Positions 20,852 to 29,468 of a DNA stretch of 64,000 bases are shown one piece after another. Where the stretch lies: positions 18,501 to 82,500 of the forward strand of contig JAIXZX010000006.1 of NCBI GenBank assembly GCA_027489335.1, read 5' to 3'. The notes under the pieces are model-generated. The model worked only from the letters and a program-made list of their open reading frames with translations. It was not told the origin of the DNA and did no database searches. The translations under genes were made by a program, and so were the position numbers. Numbering within the stretch: position 1 is the first letter of the stretch; each line of letters starts with the position of its first letter. The stretch is from Caulobacteraceae bacterium. Its GTDB lineage: Bacteria > Pseudomonadota > Alphaproteobacteria > Caulobacterales > Caulobacteraceae.

Positions 20852-21601
20852 TCAGACCAGGGCGGTCAGCGCCTGAAGCCCCGCCAGGACCCCCCCGAAG
20901 GCGAGGGCTGAACCGATGGCGATGGCGAGGATCAGGCCGATCCGCGCGGCCGGGCCTAGGCCGCCGGTGCTGCCGTTTCGCCAGGATGGAAGTTCTCGTC
21001 CAGCAGCACCCAGGTGAGGCACAGGATCTCGCGCATCACCATTTCCGGGGGCTTGAAGGCCGCCAGCTTGCGGGTGGCCGACACCAGATGCGTCACCATG
21101 TCGGCCTGGACCGACGAGGCCGCCAGATCGGTCAGCTGCCGCTCCAGCTGGTCCCAGGCGAAGCCCGGCATCGACTCCGCCTGAGGCGAGGGTTTCGGCC
21201 ACTTTTCCTCGAAGGCCTCGATCTCGCGTCTGAGGTGCAGGGCCCGGCTCACCGACGCCCGCCGATCCTCTCCAGTCCAATGCTTCATGGGTCTCGCCTC
21301 CTGATGAGGCTTCACCCGACCACGCCACGGGCTTTGGGTCTGTCCTGACTGTGTCCTGTCCTGACGCGATCAGGACAGAGCTGCCCGCAGCCCCGCCCTC
21401 GCGTTCATGGTCGGCCAGCAGGCGGGCGGCGTGGTAGCGGTCATTGACGCCCAGCTTGCGCCGCGCCCGGTCGCAATAGGTGTCCACCGAGGTCTTGGAC
21501 ATCCCCAGCTCGCGGGCGATCTGCTTGGAGCTGAAATGGCGATCCACGAGGCGCAGGCACTCCCGTTCCCGCGCGGTCAGCAGTTCCACCTGTTCCGTCA
21601 T
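20852..21601 (-). CDS. LuxR-type HTH regulator with C-terminal membrane segment
   Basis: Residues 5-65 form a GerE/LuxR helix-turn-helix: LLTARERECLRLVDRHFSSK, then QIARELGMSKTSVDTYCDRARRKLGV. The last 30 residues (ARIGLILAIAIGSALAFGGVLAG) form one membrane helix, a layout I associate with membrane-anchored LuxR regulators of Caulobacterales. Residues about 105-205 are Gly/Ala/Arg-rich with no sense of a fold, and exactly there a second ORF with a strong ribosome site overlaps in another frame (20956-21288). The ATG at 21601 has GAAGGG upstream. It is divergent from the XRE gene at 21729. Confidence 0.7.
   Translation of the reverse strand: MTEQVELLTARERECLRLVDRHFSSKQIARELGMSKTSVDTYCDRARRKLGVNDRYHAARLLADHEREGGAAGSSVLIASGQDTVRTDPKPVAWSGEASSGGETHEALDWRGSAGVGEPGPAPQTRDRGLRGKVAETLASGGVDAGLRLGPAGAAADRSGGLVGPGRHGDASGVGHPQAGGLQAPGNGDARDPVPHLGAAGRELPSWRNGSTGGLGPAARIGLILAIAIGSALAFGGVLAGLQALTALV
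20956..21288 (-). CDS. Hypothetical 110-aa protein overlapping the LuxR gene
   Basis: An ATG at 21288 with a perfect AGGAGG 9 nt upstream opens MKHWTGEDRRASVSRALHLR and continues through EIEAFEEKWPKPSPQAESMP to ENFHPGETAAPAA. The composition is that of a soluble helical protein (E, K, W, L, balanced charge). It lies wholly inside the 249-codon LuxR frame but in a different reading frame on the same strand. Either both frames are used, or the LuxR ORF is a fused remnant. No family was recognised. Confidence 0.6.
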   Translation of the reverse strand: MKHWTGEDRRASVSRALHLRREIEAFEEKWPKPSPQAESMPGFAWDQLERQLTDLAASSVQADMVTHLVSATRKLAAFKPPEMVMREILCLTWVLLDENFHPGETAAPAA

Positions 21602-21728
21602 GACCCTTCATCCCCAATGGATGGCTTCACTACACGCTATGCGGGGGTCTGCGTCCATCTCCCGCCTGCCAACGTATAGCCGAACAGAAGGGGTCGCTCA
21701 GAGGTTGAGCGTCAAGATGGAGCCGGAG

Positions 21729-22139
21729 ATGAATTTGACGGAGTCGGATGCGAAGACGGACGTCGACGGCGTCGATCGGGCGATCGGCGCCCGGGTTCGC
21801 GCCCGCCGTCGGTCCCTGGGCATGAGTCAATCCGACCTGGCCGAACGGCTGGGGGTCTCCTTCCAGCAGGTCCAGAAATACGAACGCGGCGCCAACCGCA
21901 TCTCGGGCTCTACCCTGGTGGCTGCCAGCCGCGCCCTGCAGACCACGGTGAGCTGGCTGGTGGGCGAAGAAACCCATGAGAGCGCCCCGCCGGATGAGGC
22001 CTTCACGGCCCTGATGACGCCAGGCGCCCTGGAGATGCTGGAGGCCTATCGGGTGATTCCCCGTTCCCGGGCGCGCCAGGCCCTGCTGGCCCTGGCCCGG
22101 GAAATGGCCCGGGAGGACGAGCCTCAACCGGGGCTTTGA
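21729..22139 (+). CDS. XRE-family transcriptional regulator
   Basis: The 136-aa protein carries a Cro/CI-type helix-turn-helix: IGARVRARRRSLGMSQSDLA, then ERLGVSFQQVQKYERGANRI. Proteins with this exact FQQVQKYERGANRIS pattern are common in alphaproteobacteria. I prefer the ATG at 21729 because GGAG lies 6 nt before it; another in-frame ATG is at 21717. The C-terminal half (about residues 85-136) is helical with no clear ligand domain. It is divergent from the LuxR gene and 35 nt upstream of a hybrid kinase, possibly cotranscribed. Confidence 0.9.
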   Translation: MNLTESDAKTDVDGVDRAIGARVRARRRSLGMSQSDLAERLGVSFQQVQKYERGANRISGSTLVAASRALQTTVSWLVGEETHESAPPDEAFTALMTPGALEMLEAYRVIPRSRARQALLALAREMAREDEPQPGL

Positions 22140-22174
22140 CGGCCCGTTAAAGCCGCCTGGCCTAGGCTGGCGAC

Positions 22175-23731
22175 ATGGGAACGCCAGCCGACCACATCGA
22201 TGGGCCCGCCGCTGACGGCGAGCAGATCAGCACAGGGCAACTCGCCGCCCTCAGCCACGAATTCCGCACGCCCCTGAGCGGCGTGCTCGGCATGGCGCGT
22301 CTCCTGGAGGGGACGCGACTGAGCGCCGAGCAACGGGCCTATGTCAGCGCCATGCGCGACTCCGGCGAGCATCTGCTGGGCCTGGTCAACGAACTGCTGG
22401 ATTTCGCTCGCCTGGGCGCCGGCAAGATCGAGCTGCGCGCCGCCCCGGTTCCGGTGGACGACCTGCTACGGGCGGTCTGCGAGCTGCTCAGCCCCCGCGC
22501 CCACGAGAAGGGTCTGGAGATCGCCTGGGCCTCGCCGGACGCCGAGGCGGTCCTGATGGCCGACGAGAGCCGGCTGCGGCAGATCCTGCTCAACTTCGCC
22601 GGCAACGCCGTCAAGTTCACCGCCAAAGGCGGTGTGCTGCTGGGGGCGGCGCCTGCGGGCGAGGGGCGCTGGCGCTTCACCGTCACCGACACCGGCCCCG
22701 GCGTCAGCCAGGCCGCCCGGGACCTGATTTTTGAAGCCTTCGCCCAGTCCGATCCCAGCCATCAGCTGACCGGGTCGGGCCTCGGCCTGGCCATCGCCCG
22801 GCGCCTGGCCATGGCCATGAACGGCGAGGTGGGCGTCGAAACCGCGGCCCACGGCGGGGCGGTCTTCTGGTTCGAGGCTCCGTTTGAAACCCTGGCCGGG
22901 TTGGCGGCGGTCCCGTCGAAACCGCTCGCCGGCCTGCGGGTCGGGATCGCCTCCCCCAACCTTGTGGTGCGCGAGGCCGCCAGCCGGCAGGTGCTGGCCT
23001 GCGGTGGTACGCCGGTGGTCGCCGCCCAGGTGGAAGAGCTTCTGCCCCTGACCGGTCCGCAGGATGTCCTGTTGCTGGATCACGCCCTGGGTCATGGGGG
23101 CCGCAAGGTGCGCCGGCCGTTCGACCGCCCGGCCCTGATCCTGCTCGCGCCAGAGGAGCGCGACCGGATCGCCCGCTATCGGGCCTCAGGATTCTGCGGC
23201 TATCTGATCAAGCCCTTGCGGCGCGCCTCCCTGGCCGAGCGGGTGCTGGCGGCCCTGCAGAGCGCCGCCGACCAGGCCCCCGCGCCGGATGATGACCGGG
23301 TCGCGCCGGCGGCGGCCCCGGGCGCCCGGGTGCTGCTGGTGGAGGACAATCCGGTCAATGCGCTGCTGGCCCGCACCCTGCTCGGCCGCGAAGGCTGCAG
23401 TATCGACCATGCGCTCACCGGCCATGAGGCCCTGGCGGCCCTCCAGGTGGGGACCTACGACCTGGTGCTGATGGACATGCGTCTGCCCGACATCACGGGC
23501 GAAGAGACCACGCGGCGACTGCGCGCCGCCGGCGTCGAGACCCCGGTGGTCGCCCTGACGGCCAACGCCTTCCAGGAGGATCAGGAGGCCTGCATGGCCG
23601 CGGGCATGAACGACTTCCTGGTCAAGCCCCTGGCCGTGGAGGCCCTGCGCCTGGTGCTTTCCCGCTGGGCCCGACGGTCCCTCGACGGCCTGGTCTGGAC
23701 GGAAGCCGCAGGGCGCGCCAAGGTCGGGTGA
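22175..23731 (+). CDS. Hybrid histidine kinase with two receiver-like domains
   Basis: The 518-aa protein has no membrane segment or sensor domain. It starts almost directly with the phosphoacceptor box LSHEFRTPLSG (His29), then a GHKL ATPase with NFAGNAVKFT (N box), DTGPGV (G1) and GSGLGLAIARRL (G2). Residues about 255-360 resemble a receiver but the site near LLDHALGHGG is degenerate, although IKPLRR is kept. The last 115 residues form a full receiver: LVEDNPVNA, LMDMRLPD (phospho-Asp) and FLVKPL. This is a cytoplasmic phosphorelay kinase; its signal probably comes from a partner protein. Confidence 0.92.
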   Translation: MGTPADHIDGPAADGEQISTGQLAALSHEFRTPLSGVLGMARLLEGTRLSAEQRAYVSAMRDSGEHLLGLVNELLDFARLGAGKIELRAAPVPVDDLLRAVCELLSPRAHEKGLEIAWASPDAEAVLMADESRLRQILLNFAGNAVKFTAKGGVLLGAAPAGEGRWRFTVTDTGPGVSQAARDLIFEAFAQSDPSHQLTGSGLGLAIARRLAMAMNGEVGVETAAHGGAVFWFEAPFETLAGLAAVPSKPLAGLRVGIASPNLVVREAASRQVLACGGTPVVAAQVEELLPLTGPQDVLLLDHALGHGGRKVRRPFDRPALILLAPEERDRIARYRASGFCGYLIKPLRRASLAERVLAALQSAADQAPAPDDDRVAPAAAPGARVLLVEDNPVNALLARTLLGREGCSIDHALTGHEALAALQVGTYDLVLMDMRLPDITGEETTRRLRAAGVETPVVALTANAFQEDQEACMAAGMNDFLVKPLAVEALRLVLSRWARRSLDGLVWTEAAGRAKVG

Positions 23732-23765
23732 ATCTGGCGGGGCGTCCCGCCTCGGGGGAGACGCC

Positions 23766-25517
23766 ATGAACACCCAAGACGCCGGCCCGACGCCAGCGCC
23801 CAAGCCCAGCCTGTGGTCAGCCCTGACCGTCTATGGCGAACGCCGGGCGCTGATCATGCTGGCCCTGGGCTTCGCCTCGGGCCTGCCCAACCTGCTGATC
23901 TTCGACACCCTCTCGGCGTGGCTGCGGGAATCGGGCCTGTCCCTGCAGGTCATCAGCATCTTCTCCCTGGCGACGCTGGCCTATTCGATGAAGCTGCTCT
24001 GGGCCCCGCTGGTGGACCGGACGAAGATCCCGTGGCTCACCGACCGGCTGGGCCATCGGCGGTCCTGGATGCTGGTGGCCCAGGCCGCGGTGATGATCGG
24101 CCTGTGGCTGGTGGCCGGCGGCGATCCGGTGCGCAATCTCGGCATGATGGCCCTCCTGGCGGTGCTGGTGGCCTTCGCCGGCGCAACCCAGGACATCGTC
24201 ATCGACGCCTGGCGGATCGAGGCGGCTGGCGAGACCCGCCAGGGCGCTCTGGCGGCCGCCTATCAGTGGGGCTACCGCATCGCCATCATCGTGGCCGGCG
24301 CCGTGCCGCTGATCCTGGCTCAGCAATACAGCTGGAATGTCTCCTATCTGGTCATGGCCGCCCTGATGCTGGTGGGCGTGGCCGGCGTCCTGGGCGCGCC
24401 GCGGGAAGCCCAGCACGTGGTGCGCGCCATCAATCTGGACGGCGTGCCCTCACGGCCTGGACTTGAGCTTCCTGAATGGCTGGCGCGTCTGACTCTGGTG
24501 GTGGCCGGCGCCATTGTCCTGGGCTCGGGCCTTGCCGGTTCGGCCGACATGCTGGCTCAGGGGCTGGGGGCGATCGGCCAGGCGGGGGCAGGCGAGGCCC
24601 TGTCGGGCGCCTGGACGAGCCGGCCCTGGGGGGTCTTCCTGCAGGTAGGCGCGGTGCTGGCCGGCGGCGGGCTGATCGTGCTGGCCGCCTTTCCGATCCC
24701 CGGCTTCCGCACCCGGCCTGGGGTCTATCTGTCGGCCGCCCTGTTCGACCCATTCATCGATTTCTTCGACCGCTACCGCGGGACAGCAGCCCTGATCCTG
24801 GCCCTGATCTGTCTCTACCGACTGGCGGATTTCGTCCTCAACATCATGACCCCCTTCTACCTCGACCTCGGATTCACCCTGGTGGAGATCGCCGAGGTGC
24901 GGAAGGTGTTCGGGGTGGCCATGTCCATGCTTGGCGTCTTCCTGGGGGGCCTGGCGGTGGCGAGGTTCGGCCTGCTGCAGGCCATGCTGATCGGCGCCTT
25001 CGCCGGCCCCTTGAGCAATCTGGTCTTCGCCTGGCTGGCCCTGAAAGGCGCCTGGCTGCCGGCCCTGTTCGTAGCCATCGGCGTGGACAATGTGGCCGGC
25101 GGCTTCGCTGGCACCTGCCTGATCGCCTACATGTCCAGCCTCACCGGCTATGGCTTCACCGCCACCCAGTACGCCGTCTTCTCGTCCTTCTATTCCCTGC
25201 CGGGCAAACTCCTGGCCTCCCAGTCAGGCCGTATCGTGGAGAGCACCGCCGCCGCCGCCGAGGCCGGCGGGCCCCTGGGGGCGCTGAGAGGCATGTTCGC
25301 CGGCCTCCCGGCCGAGGCCTATGCCGGGGCCATGGAGAAGTCCGGCGTCAGCCCGGCCTCCTTGGGGACGGGCTACCTGCTGTTCTTCTTCTACTCGGCC
25401 CTGATCGGGGTGCTCGGCATCGTCCTGGCCTTCATGGTCGCCGCGCGCCAGAAGCCGTTGGCCCCTCAGCCCGCCGAGGGCGAGGCCGACGGGGCTGTGG
25501 CCCCGCCGCCGGCCTGA
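23766..25517 (+). CDS. AmpG-like MFS permease
   Basis: The 583-aa membrane protein starts with RRALIMLALGFASGLPNLLIFDTLSAWLRESG and has KLLWAPLVDRTKIPWLTDRLGHRRSW and AGATQDIVIDAWRIE, the signatures of AmpG, which imports anhydro-muropeptides for cell-wall recycling. About 12-14 membrane helices can be picked out, with an insert around residues 215-300 that makes the protein longer than E. coli AmpG. The ATG follows GGGGGAGA. The 3' end overlaps the convergent protease gene by 52 nt. Substrate is inferred from family only. Confidence 0.88.
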   Translation: MNTQDAGPTPAPKPSLWSALTVYGERRALIMLALGFASGLPNLLIFDTLSAWLRESGLSLQVISIFSLATLAYSMKLLWAPLVDRTKIPWLTDRLGHRRSWMLVAQAAVMIGLWLVAGGDPVRNLGMMALLAVLVAFAGATQDIVIDAWRIEAAGETRQGALAAAYQWGYRIAIIVAGAVPLILAQQYSWNVSYLVMAALMLVGVAGVLGAPREAQHVVRAINLDGVPSRPGLELPEWLARLTLVVAGAIVLGSGLAGSADMLAQGLGAIGQAGAGEALSGAWTSRPWGVFLQVGAVLAGGGLIVLAAFPIPGFRTRPGVYLSAALFDPFIDFFDRYRGTAALILALICLYRLADFVLNIMTPFYLDLGFTLVEIAEVRKVFGVAMSMLGVFLGGLAVARFGLLQAMLIGAFAGPLSNLVFAWLALKGAWLPALFVAIGVDNVAGGFAGTCLIAYMSSLTGYGFTATQYAVFSSFYSLPGKLLASQSGRIVESTAAAAEAGGPLGALRGMFAGLPAEAYAGAMEKSGVSPASLGTGYLLFFFYSALIGVLGIVLAFMVAARQKPLAPQPAEGEADGAVAPPPA

Positions 25518-26437
25518 TCTGGCGCCTTGGGCGCCGCGCCGTCCGGCAGGGCTTCCGGGGCCGGCATGGCCGCTGGCGTTCCGCGGCCCGGGCGAGCGTT
25601 TGTGGCGTCCGGCGCGATGCAGATCACCTGGGCCACCCGCAGGTCCCGGCGCAGATTGTCCGCCACCCGGCCGTAGTTTTCCGGCGTGACGGGCTCGCCG
25701 ACGGCGAAGCTGGCGGCGTCCCGGCCCGAAGCGTTCAGGGCGGTCAGCACGGTCTCCGGCGAGGTGGTGTAGATCCGCCCCCGCCGCGGCGCCTCGGCCA
25801 CCGTGACGCCGATGACCCGGCCGCCGCTGTCCAGGGCCGGCGCCCCCGAAAGTCCTGCCAGGGTGCCGGTGAGCCCATCCGTGCGGCCGGTCTCGGCCCA
25901 GACGAGCACCGACTCCGTACGCTCGCCTCGACCGCGGACCACCAGGTTTTCGCGGCCCAGCAGGCGAGAGGTCGCCTCGCCGGCGCGGCCCTGCGGATAG
26001 CCCGGATGGAAGGCGCGGTCGCCGCGCCGCAGGGTGCGGTCAAGGCCGAGCGGCAGGGCCGGCGCCCCGCCCTCGGTGATCAGAATGGCGGCCTCGCCCC
26101 GGGGATCGATGAACACCTCGGCGTCCACGCCGCGGCCGTCGGCGACCATGATGGCCGCATGGCTGCAGCCTTCCACCACGTGGCGGGCGGTCATCCACAC
26201 CCCGTCGTCCGAGACGGCGAAGGCCGTGCCCGCCCCTGGCTCTGCGGTCTGCGGCACCTCGACCACCACGGCCGGATCAAAGGGTGAGGCCGGTCCGAGC
26301 GGCAGGCCTTCCTCGCCCGGGACAGGCGGCGGCGGCGGCGGCGCAGCGGCGTTCTCCTGCCGGCCGACGGCCGAGATCAGGAGGGCCAGCACCACGGCGG
26401 CGTAGACGAGCCAGTCCGGAAGGCGGGGAAAGTGCAT
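25466..26437 (-). CDS. Membrane-anchored trypsin-like serine protease
   Basis: The 323-aa protein has an N-terminal membrane anchor (WLVYAAVVLALLISAVG), a proline-rich linker and a trypsin/HtrA-like fold. The catalytic His is in WMTARHVVEGC and the Ser in LAGLSGAPALDSGGRVIGV. The Asp position of HtrA enzymes (usually DLAVL) reads GEAAILI here, a Glu in place of Asp. There is no PDZ domain; the C-terminus is Pro/Ala-rich. The gene follows the DUF350 gene by 7 nt (one operon) and overlaps the permease gene convergently. Confidence 0.82.
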   Translation of the reverse strand: MHFPRLPDWLVYAAVVLALLISAVGRQENAAAPPPPPPVPGEEGLPLGPASPFDPAVVVEVPQTAEPGAGTAFAVSDDGVWMTARHVVEGCSHAAIMVADGRGVDAEVFIDPRGEAAILITEGGAPALPLGLDRTLRRGDRAFHPGYPQGRAGEATSRLLGRENLVVRGRGERTESVLVWAETGRTDGLTGTLAGLSGAPALDSGGRVIGVTVAEAPRRGRIYTTSPETVLTALNASGRDAASFAVGEPVTPENYGRVADNLRRDLRVAQVICIAPDATNARPGRGTPAAMPAPEALPDGAAPKAPDQAGGGATAPSASPSAG

Positions 26438-26444
26438 CAGGCGA

Positions 26445-26873
26445 TCAGGTCGCCACGGCCGCGGCGAGGATCAGGGCGGTGGCGAGCTTGGCCCCCACCA
26501 GCAGGGCGGCGGCGGCGACCTCACCTTCCTGAATACGTTGCGGCAGGCCCCGCAGCAGCAGGTCGACGAGCCGGAAGACCAGCAGTTGGACCATCACCGT
26601 CGAGACCCCCCAGATGATGATCTCCACCAGGGAGGTGGAGGAGTTCAGCGACAGGGCGAGGGGCGCGGCCAGGCCCACCAGCACGCCGCCCAGGGAGATG
26701 GCGGCGGCGGCGTTGCCGTCGCGGATCAGGGCGACTTCCTTGTGCGGGGTCAGGAGCACATAGAGCGCCGCCCCCAGGAACAGGATCAGCACCGCCACGC
26801 CGGCGTGCAGCAGGGTGGTGGGAAAGCCGATGGCGAAGGCCTGGATTTCCGGAGACTGAAGGTCGGGGGGCAT
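26445..26873 (-). CDS. DUF350 family membrane protein
   Basis: The 142-aa protein has four membrane helices and the DUF350 hallmarks IRDGNAAAAISLGGVLVGLAAPLA and IIIWGVSTVMVQLLVFRLVDLLL. DUF350 (UPF0719) proteins have no firm function. A ribosome site GAGGTGAG precedes the ATG. It is the first gene of a pair with the trypsin-like protease. Confidence 0.9.
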   Translation of the reverse strand: MPPDLQSPEIQAFAIGFPTTLLHAGVAVLILFLGAALYVLLTPHKEVALIRDGNAAAAISLGGVLVGLAAPLALSLNSSTSLVEIIIWGVSTVMVQLLVFRLVDLLLRGLPQRIQEGEVAAAALLVGAKLATALILAAAVAT

Positions 26874-26941
26874 GCGGTCTCACCTCGGCGGCGTCGGGAG
26901 GGGGATGGTTAGCACGAGGTCCGTCGGCCGCGGCAATCAGT

Positions 26942-28153
26942 TCAGGCCGCAGGTGCGTCCTTCGCCTCTGGCGCGAGGGGTTCGGCGGCGGAAATGGCGT
27001 CTGTCGCCTTGTCCAGACGCCGCCGCTCGCTGGCGCGCATCTTCTCGCTCTCCGACTTCAGCTGGCCGCAGGCGGCCAGGATGTCCCGGCCCCGGGGGGT
27101 GCGGATCGGCGAGGCGTAGCCGGCCCGGTTGAGCACCGCGGCGAAGGCCTCGATGGTCTTCCAGTCCGAGCAGGCATAGGGCGAGCCCGGCCACGGATTG
27201 AACGGGATCAGGTTGATCTTGGCCGGGATGCCCTTGATCAGGTTCAGCAGGGCCTTGGCCTCGGCCGGGCTGTCATTGACCCCTTTGAGCATGACGTATT
27301 CGAACGTCACCCGGCGGGCGTTGGACAGGCCCGGATAGGCGCGAATCCCGGCCATCAGCTGGTCCAGCGGATACTTCCGGTTCAGGGGCACCAGCTCATC
27401 GCGCAGCTCATCATTGGTGGCGTGCAGCGAGATGGCCAGCATGGCCTGGGTCTGGTCGCCCAGGGGGATCAGCTCGGGCACGACCCCGGAGGTCGACACC
27501 GTGATCCGCCGCCGCGAGATGGCGATGCCTTCATTATCGGCGATGATGTCGATGGCCGCGGCCACATGGGGCAGATTGTAGAGCGGCTCGCCCATGCCCA
27601 TGAAGACGATATTGGAGAGCCGGCGGTCCTCCTTGGGGCTCGGCCACTCTTCCAGATCATCCCTGGCCACCTGCACCTGGGCGACGATCTCGGCCGCCGT
27701 CAGGTTGCGCACCAGGGCCTGGGTGCCTGTGTGGCAGAAGGTGCAGTTCAGCGTGCAGCCCACCTGGCTGGAGACGCAAAGCGCGCCCGAGCGGCCCACA
27801 TCGGGGATGTAGACGGTCTCGACCTCGATGCCGGGCGCCATGCGGATCAGCCACTTGCGGGTGCCGTCGCGGCTGACCTGACGCTCCACCACCTCGGGGC
27901 GCGAAAGCGTGAAGGCCTCGGCCAGGGCCGCGCGGGTCTCCTTGGCCACGTCGGTCATGGCGTCGAAGTCGGTCAGTCCATAGTGGTGGATCCAGCGCCA
28001 CAGCTGGGTGGCCCGCATCTTGGCCTTGTCAGGCCGGACCACGCCGGCCTCGATCAGGGCCGCGGCCAGCTGCGGCCGGGTCAGTCCCGACAGGTTCGGC
28101 CGGGTCGGCGCGGCGGCGGACGCCGCGCGCGAAAGATCGAGGGTGACGCCCAA
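26942..28153 (-). CDS. rlmN: Dual-specificity RNA methyltransferase RlmN
   Basis: RlmN is a radical SAM enzyme that makes m2A2503 in 23S rRNA and m2A37 in some tRNAs. The CX3CX2C motif is in [11 protein letters not shown]; other blocks are [41 protein letters not shown] and [11 protein letters not shown], with the C-terminal Cys in ILAACGQLK. The track ORF begins 185 residues too early. I choose the TTG at 28153 ([12 protein letters not shown], 403 aa), since TATATT just upstream looks like a -10 box; a GTG at 28183 is the alternative. Confidence 0.95.
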   Translation of the reverse strand: MGVTLDLSRAASAAAPTRPNLSGLTRPQLAAALIEAGVVRPDKAKMRATQLWRWIHHYGLTDFDAMTDVAKETRAALAEAFTLSRPEVVERQVSRDGTRKWLIRMAPGIEVETVYIPDVGRSGALCVSSQVGCTLNCTFCHTGTQALVRNLTAAEIVAQVQVARDDLEEWPSPKEDRRLSNIVFMGMGEPLYNLPHVAAAIDIIADNEGIAISRRRITVSTSGVVPELIPLGDQTQAMLAISLHATNDELRDELVPLNRKYPLDQLMAGIRAYPGLSNARRVTFEYVMLKGVNDSPAEAKALLNLIKGIPAKINLIPFNPWPGSPYACSDWKTIEAFAAVLNRAGYASPIRTPRGRDILAACGQLKSESEKMRASERRRLDKATDAISAAEPLAPEAKDAPAA

Positions 28154-28346
28154 GGGTCTGAACTCACTGTCTGGAAGGTCCACCAATATAGGCGAGGCCG
28201 CGCCCTGGGCCAACTCGCGGGCGATGACGCGGGGGAAGCTGCGAGGATGTGGCCCTTCAAACAAATGTTCGTCCGCGACCTTCCGCCGCCGCCGGGGCTG
28301 GGTTAGCGTCCGCGCCAATTGCGCAAATCGGACGTGGGAGAACGAC

Positions 28347-29348
28347 ATGAAGGCTGTGCTGAGCAAGGTGACGGGCGGTCCGGACGCCCTGGTCGTCGAG
28401 AACATTCCCGCGCCCGTGGCCGGTCCCGGCCAGGCCCTGATCTCGGTGAAGGCCGTCGGCGTCAACTTCCCCGACGTGCTGATGATCGAGGACAAGTACC
28501 AGTCGCGTCCGCCGCGTCCCTTCTCGCCGGGCGGCGAGCTGTCCGGCGTCATCAAGGCCGTGGGCGAAGGCGTCACCAATGTGAAGGTCGGCGACCGGGT
28601 TCTGGCCAACACCGGCTGGGGCGGCATGGCCGAAGAGGTGGCCCTGCCGGCCAACCGCCTGTGGCACATCCCCGACAGCATGCCCCATGACGAGGCTGCG
28701 GCCTTCATCCTGACCTACGGCACCTCCTTCCACGCCCTGAAGGATCGCGGCCGCGTGAAGGCCGGCGAGAGCCTCCTGGTCCTGGGCGCCGCCGGCGGCG
28801 TTGGCCTGGCCGCCGTCGAACTGGGCAAGGCCATGGGCATGCGGGTCGTGGCCGCCTGTTCCAGCCAGGAAAAGGTCGATCTGGCCATCAAGCACGGCGC
28901 CGACGAGGGCGTGATCTATGGCCGCGGTCCCTTTGACCGCGACGGCCAGAAGCAGCTGTCGGAACTGTTCAAGTCCAAGGCTGGCCCGAACGGCTTCGAC
29001 GTCATCTATGACGCCGTGGGCGGCGACTATGCCGAGCCCGCCCTGCGCACCATCGCCTGGGAAGGGCGCTATCTGGTCATCGGGTTTGCGGCCGGCGAGA
29101 TCCCCAAGATCCCGCTGAACCTCACCCTGCTGAAGGGCTGCGAAATCGTCGGCGTCTTCTGGGGCACCTGGGCGGCCAAGGATCCGGAAGCCTTCGCCCA
29201 GAGCGTGAAGGATCTGCTGGACCTCTATGCGGCCGGCAAGATCAAGCCGCACGTCTCCGAGCGATTCCCTCTGGAGAAGGGCGCCGACGCCATCGCCCAT
29301 CTGGCCAGCCGCAAGGCCATGGGCAAGGTGGTCGTGACCATCGATTGA
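28347..29348 (+). CDS. NADPH:quinone oxidoreductase family (zinc-free MDR) protein
   Basis: The 333-aa protein begins [23 protein letters not shown] and has the MDR fold with a Rossmann motif [19 protein letters not shown]. It has no zinc-binding cysteines, which places it with quinone oxidoreductase/enoyl reductase-like members that use NADPH. The segment [24 protein letters not shown] is typical of the quinone oxidoreductase 2-like group. GGGAG precedes the ATG. It is followed by an SDR gene 120 nt away with a palindrome between them. Confidence 0.88.
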   Translation: MKAVLSKVTGGPDALVVENIPAPVAGPGQALISVKAVGVNFPDVLMIEDKYQSRPPRPFSPGGELSGVIKAVGEGVTNVKVGDRVLANTGWGGMAEEVALPANRLWHIPDSMPHDEAAAFILTYGTSFHALKDRGRVKAGESLLVLGAAGGVGLAAVELGKAMGMRVVAACSSQEKVDLAIKHGADEGVIYGRGPFDRDGQKQLSELFKSKAGPNGFDVIYDAVGGDYAEPALRTIAWEGRYLVIGFAAGEIPKIPLNLTLLKGCEIVGVFWGTWAAKDPEAFAQSVKDLLDLYAAGKIKPHVSERFPLEKGADAIAHLASRKAMGKVVVTID

Positions 29349-29404
29349 CGGCGATCTCGGCGGCGGGGGGCGAAGCATCTTCCCCTGCCGCCCATCCCGC
29401 TTTA

Positions 29405-29419
29405 GTGATCGACGATCAC
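29405..29419. promoter_or_regulatory. Palindromic operator-like site before the SDR gene
   Basis: GTGATCGACGATCAC is a perfect inverted repeat of 7-bp arms around a central A. It lies 49 nt before the SDR start codon and past the end of the oxidoreductase gene. The shape suits a TetR- or MarR-type dimer. No such regulator gene is adjacent. Confidence 0.45.
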
Positions 29420-29468
29420 ATAGATGAGGCGCCGACGTCCGTGCGAGCGCCCAAAGGGGAGATGCGTC

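Noticed and set aside
24476-26287. 603-codon plus-strand ORF
   Set aside because: It lies out of frame with the AmpG-like gene and antisense to the protease gene; no motif.
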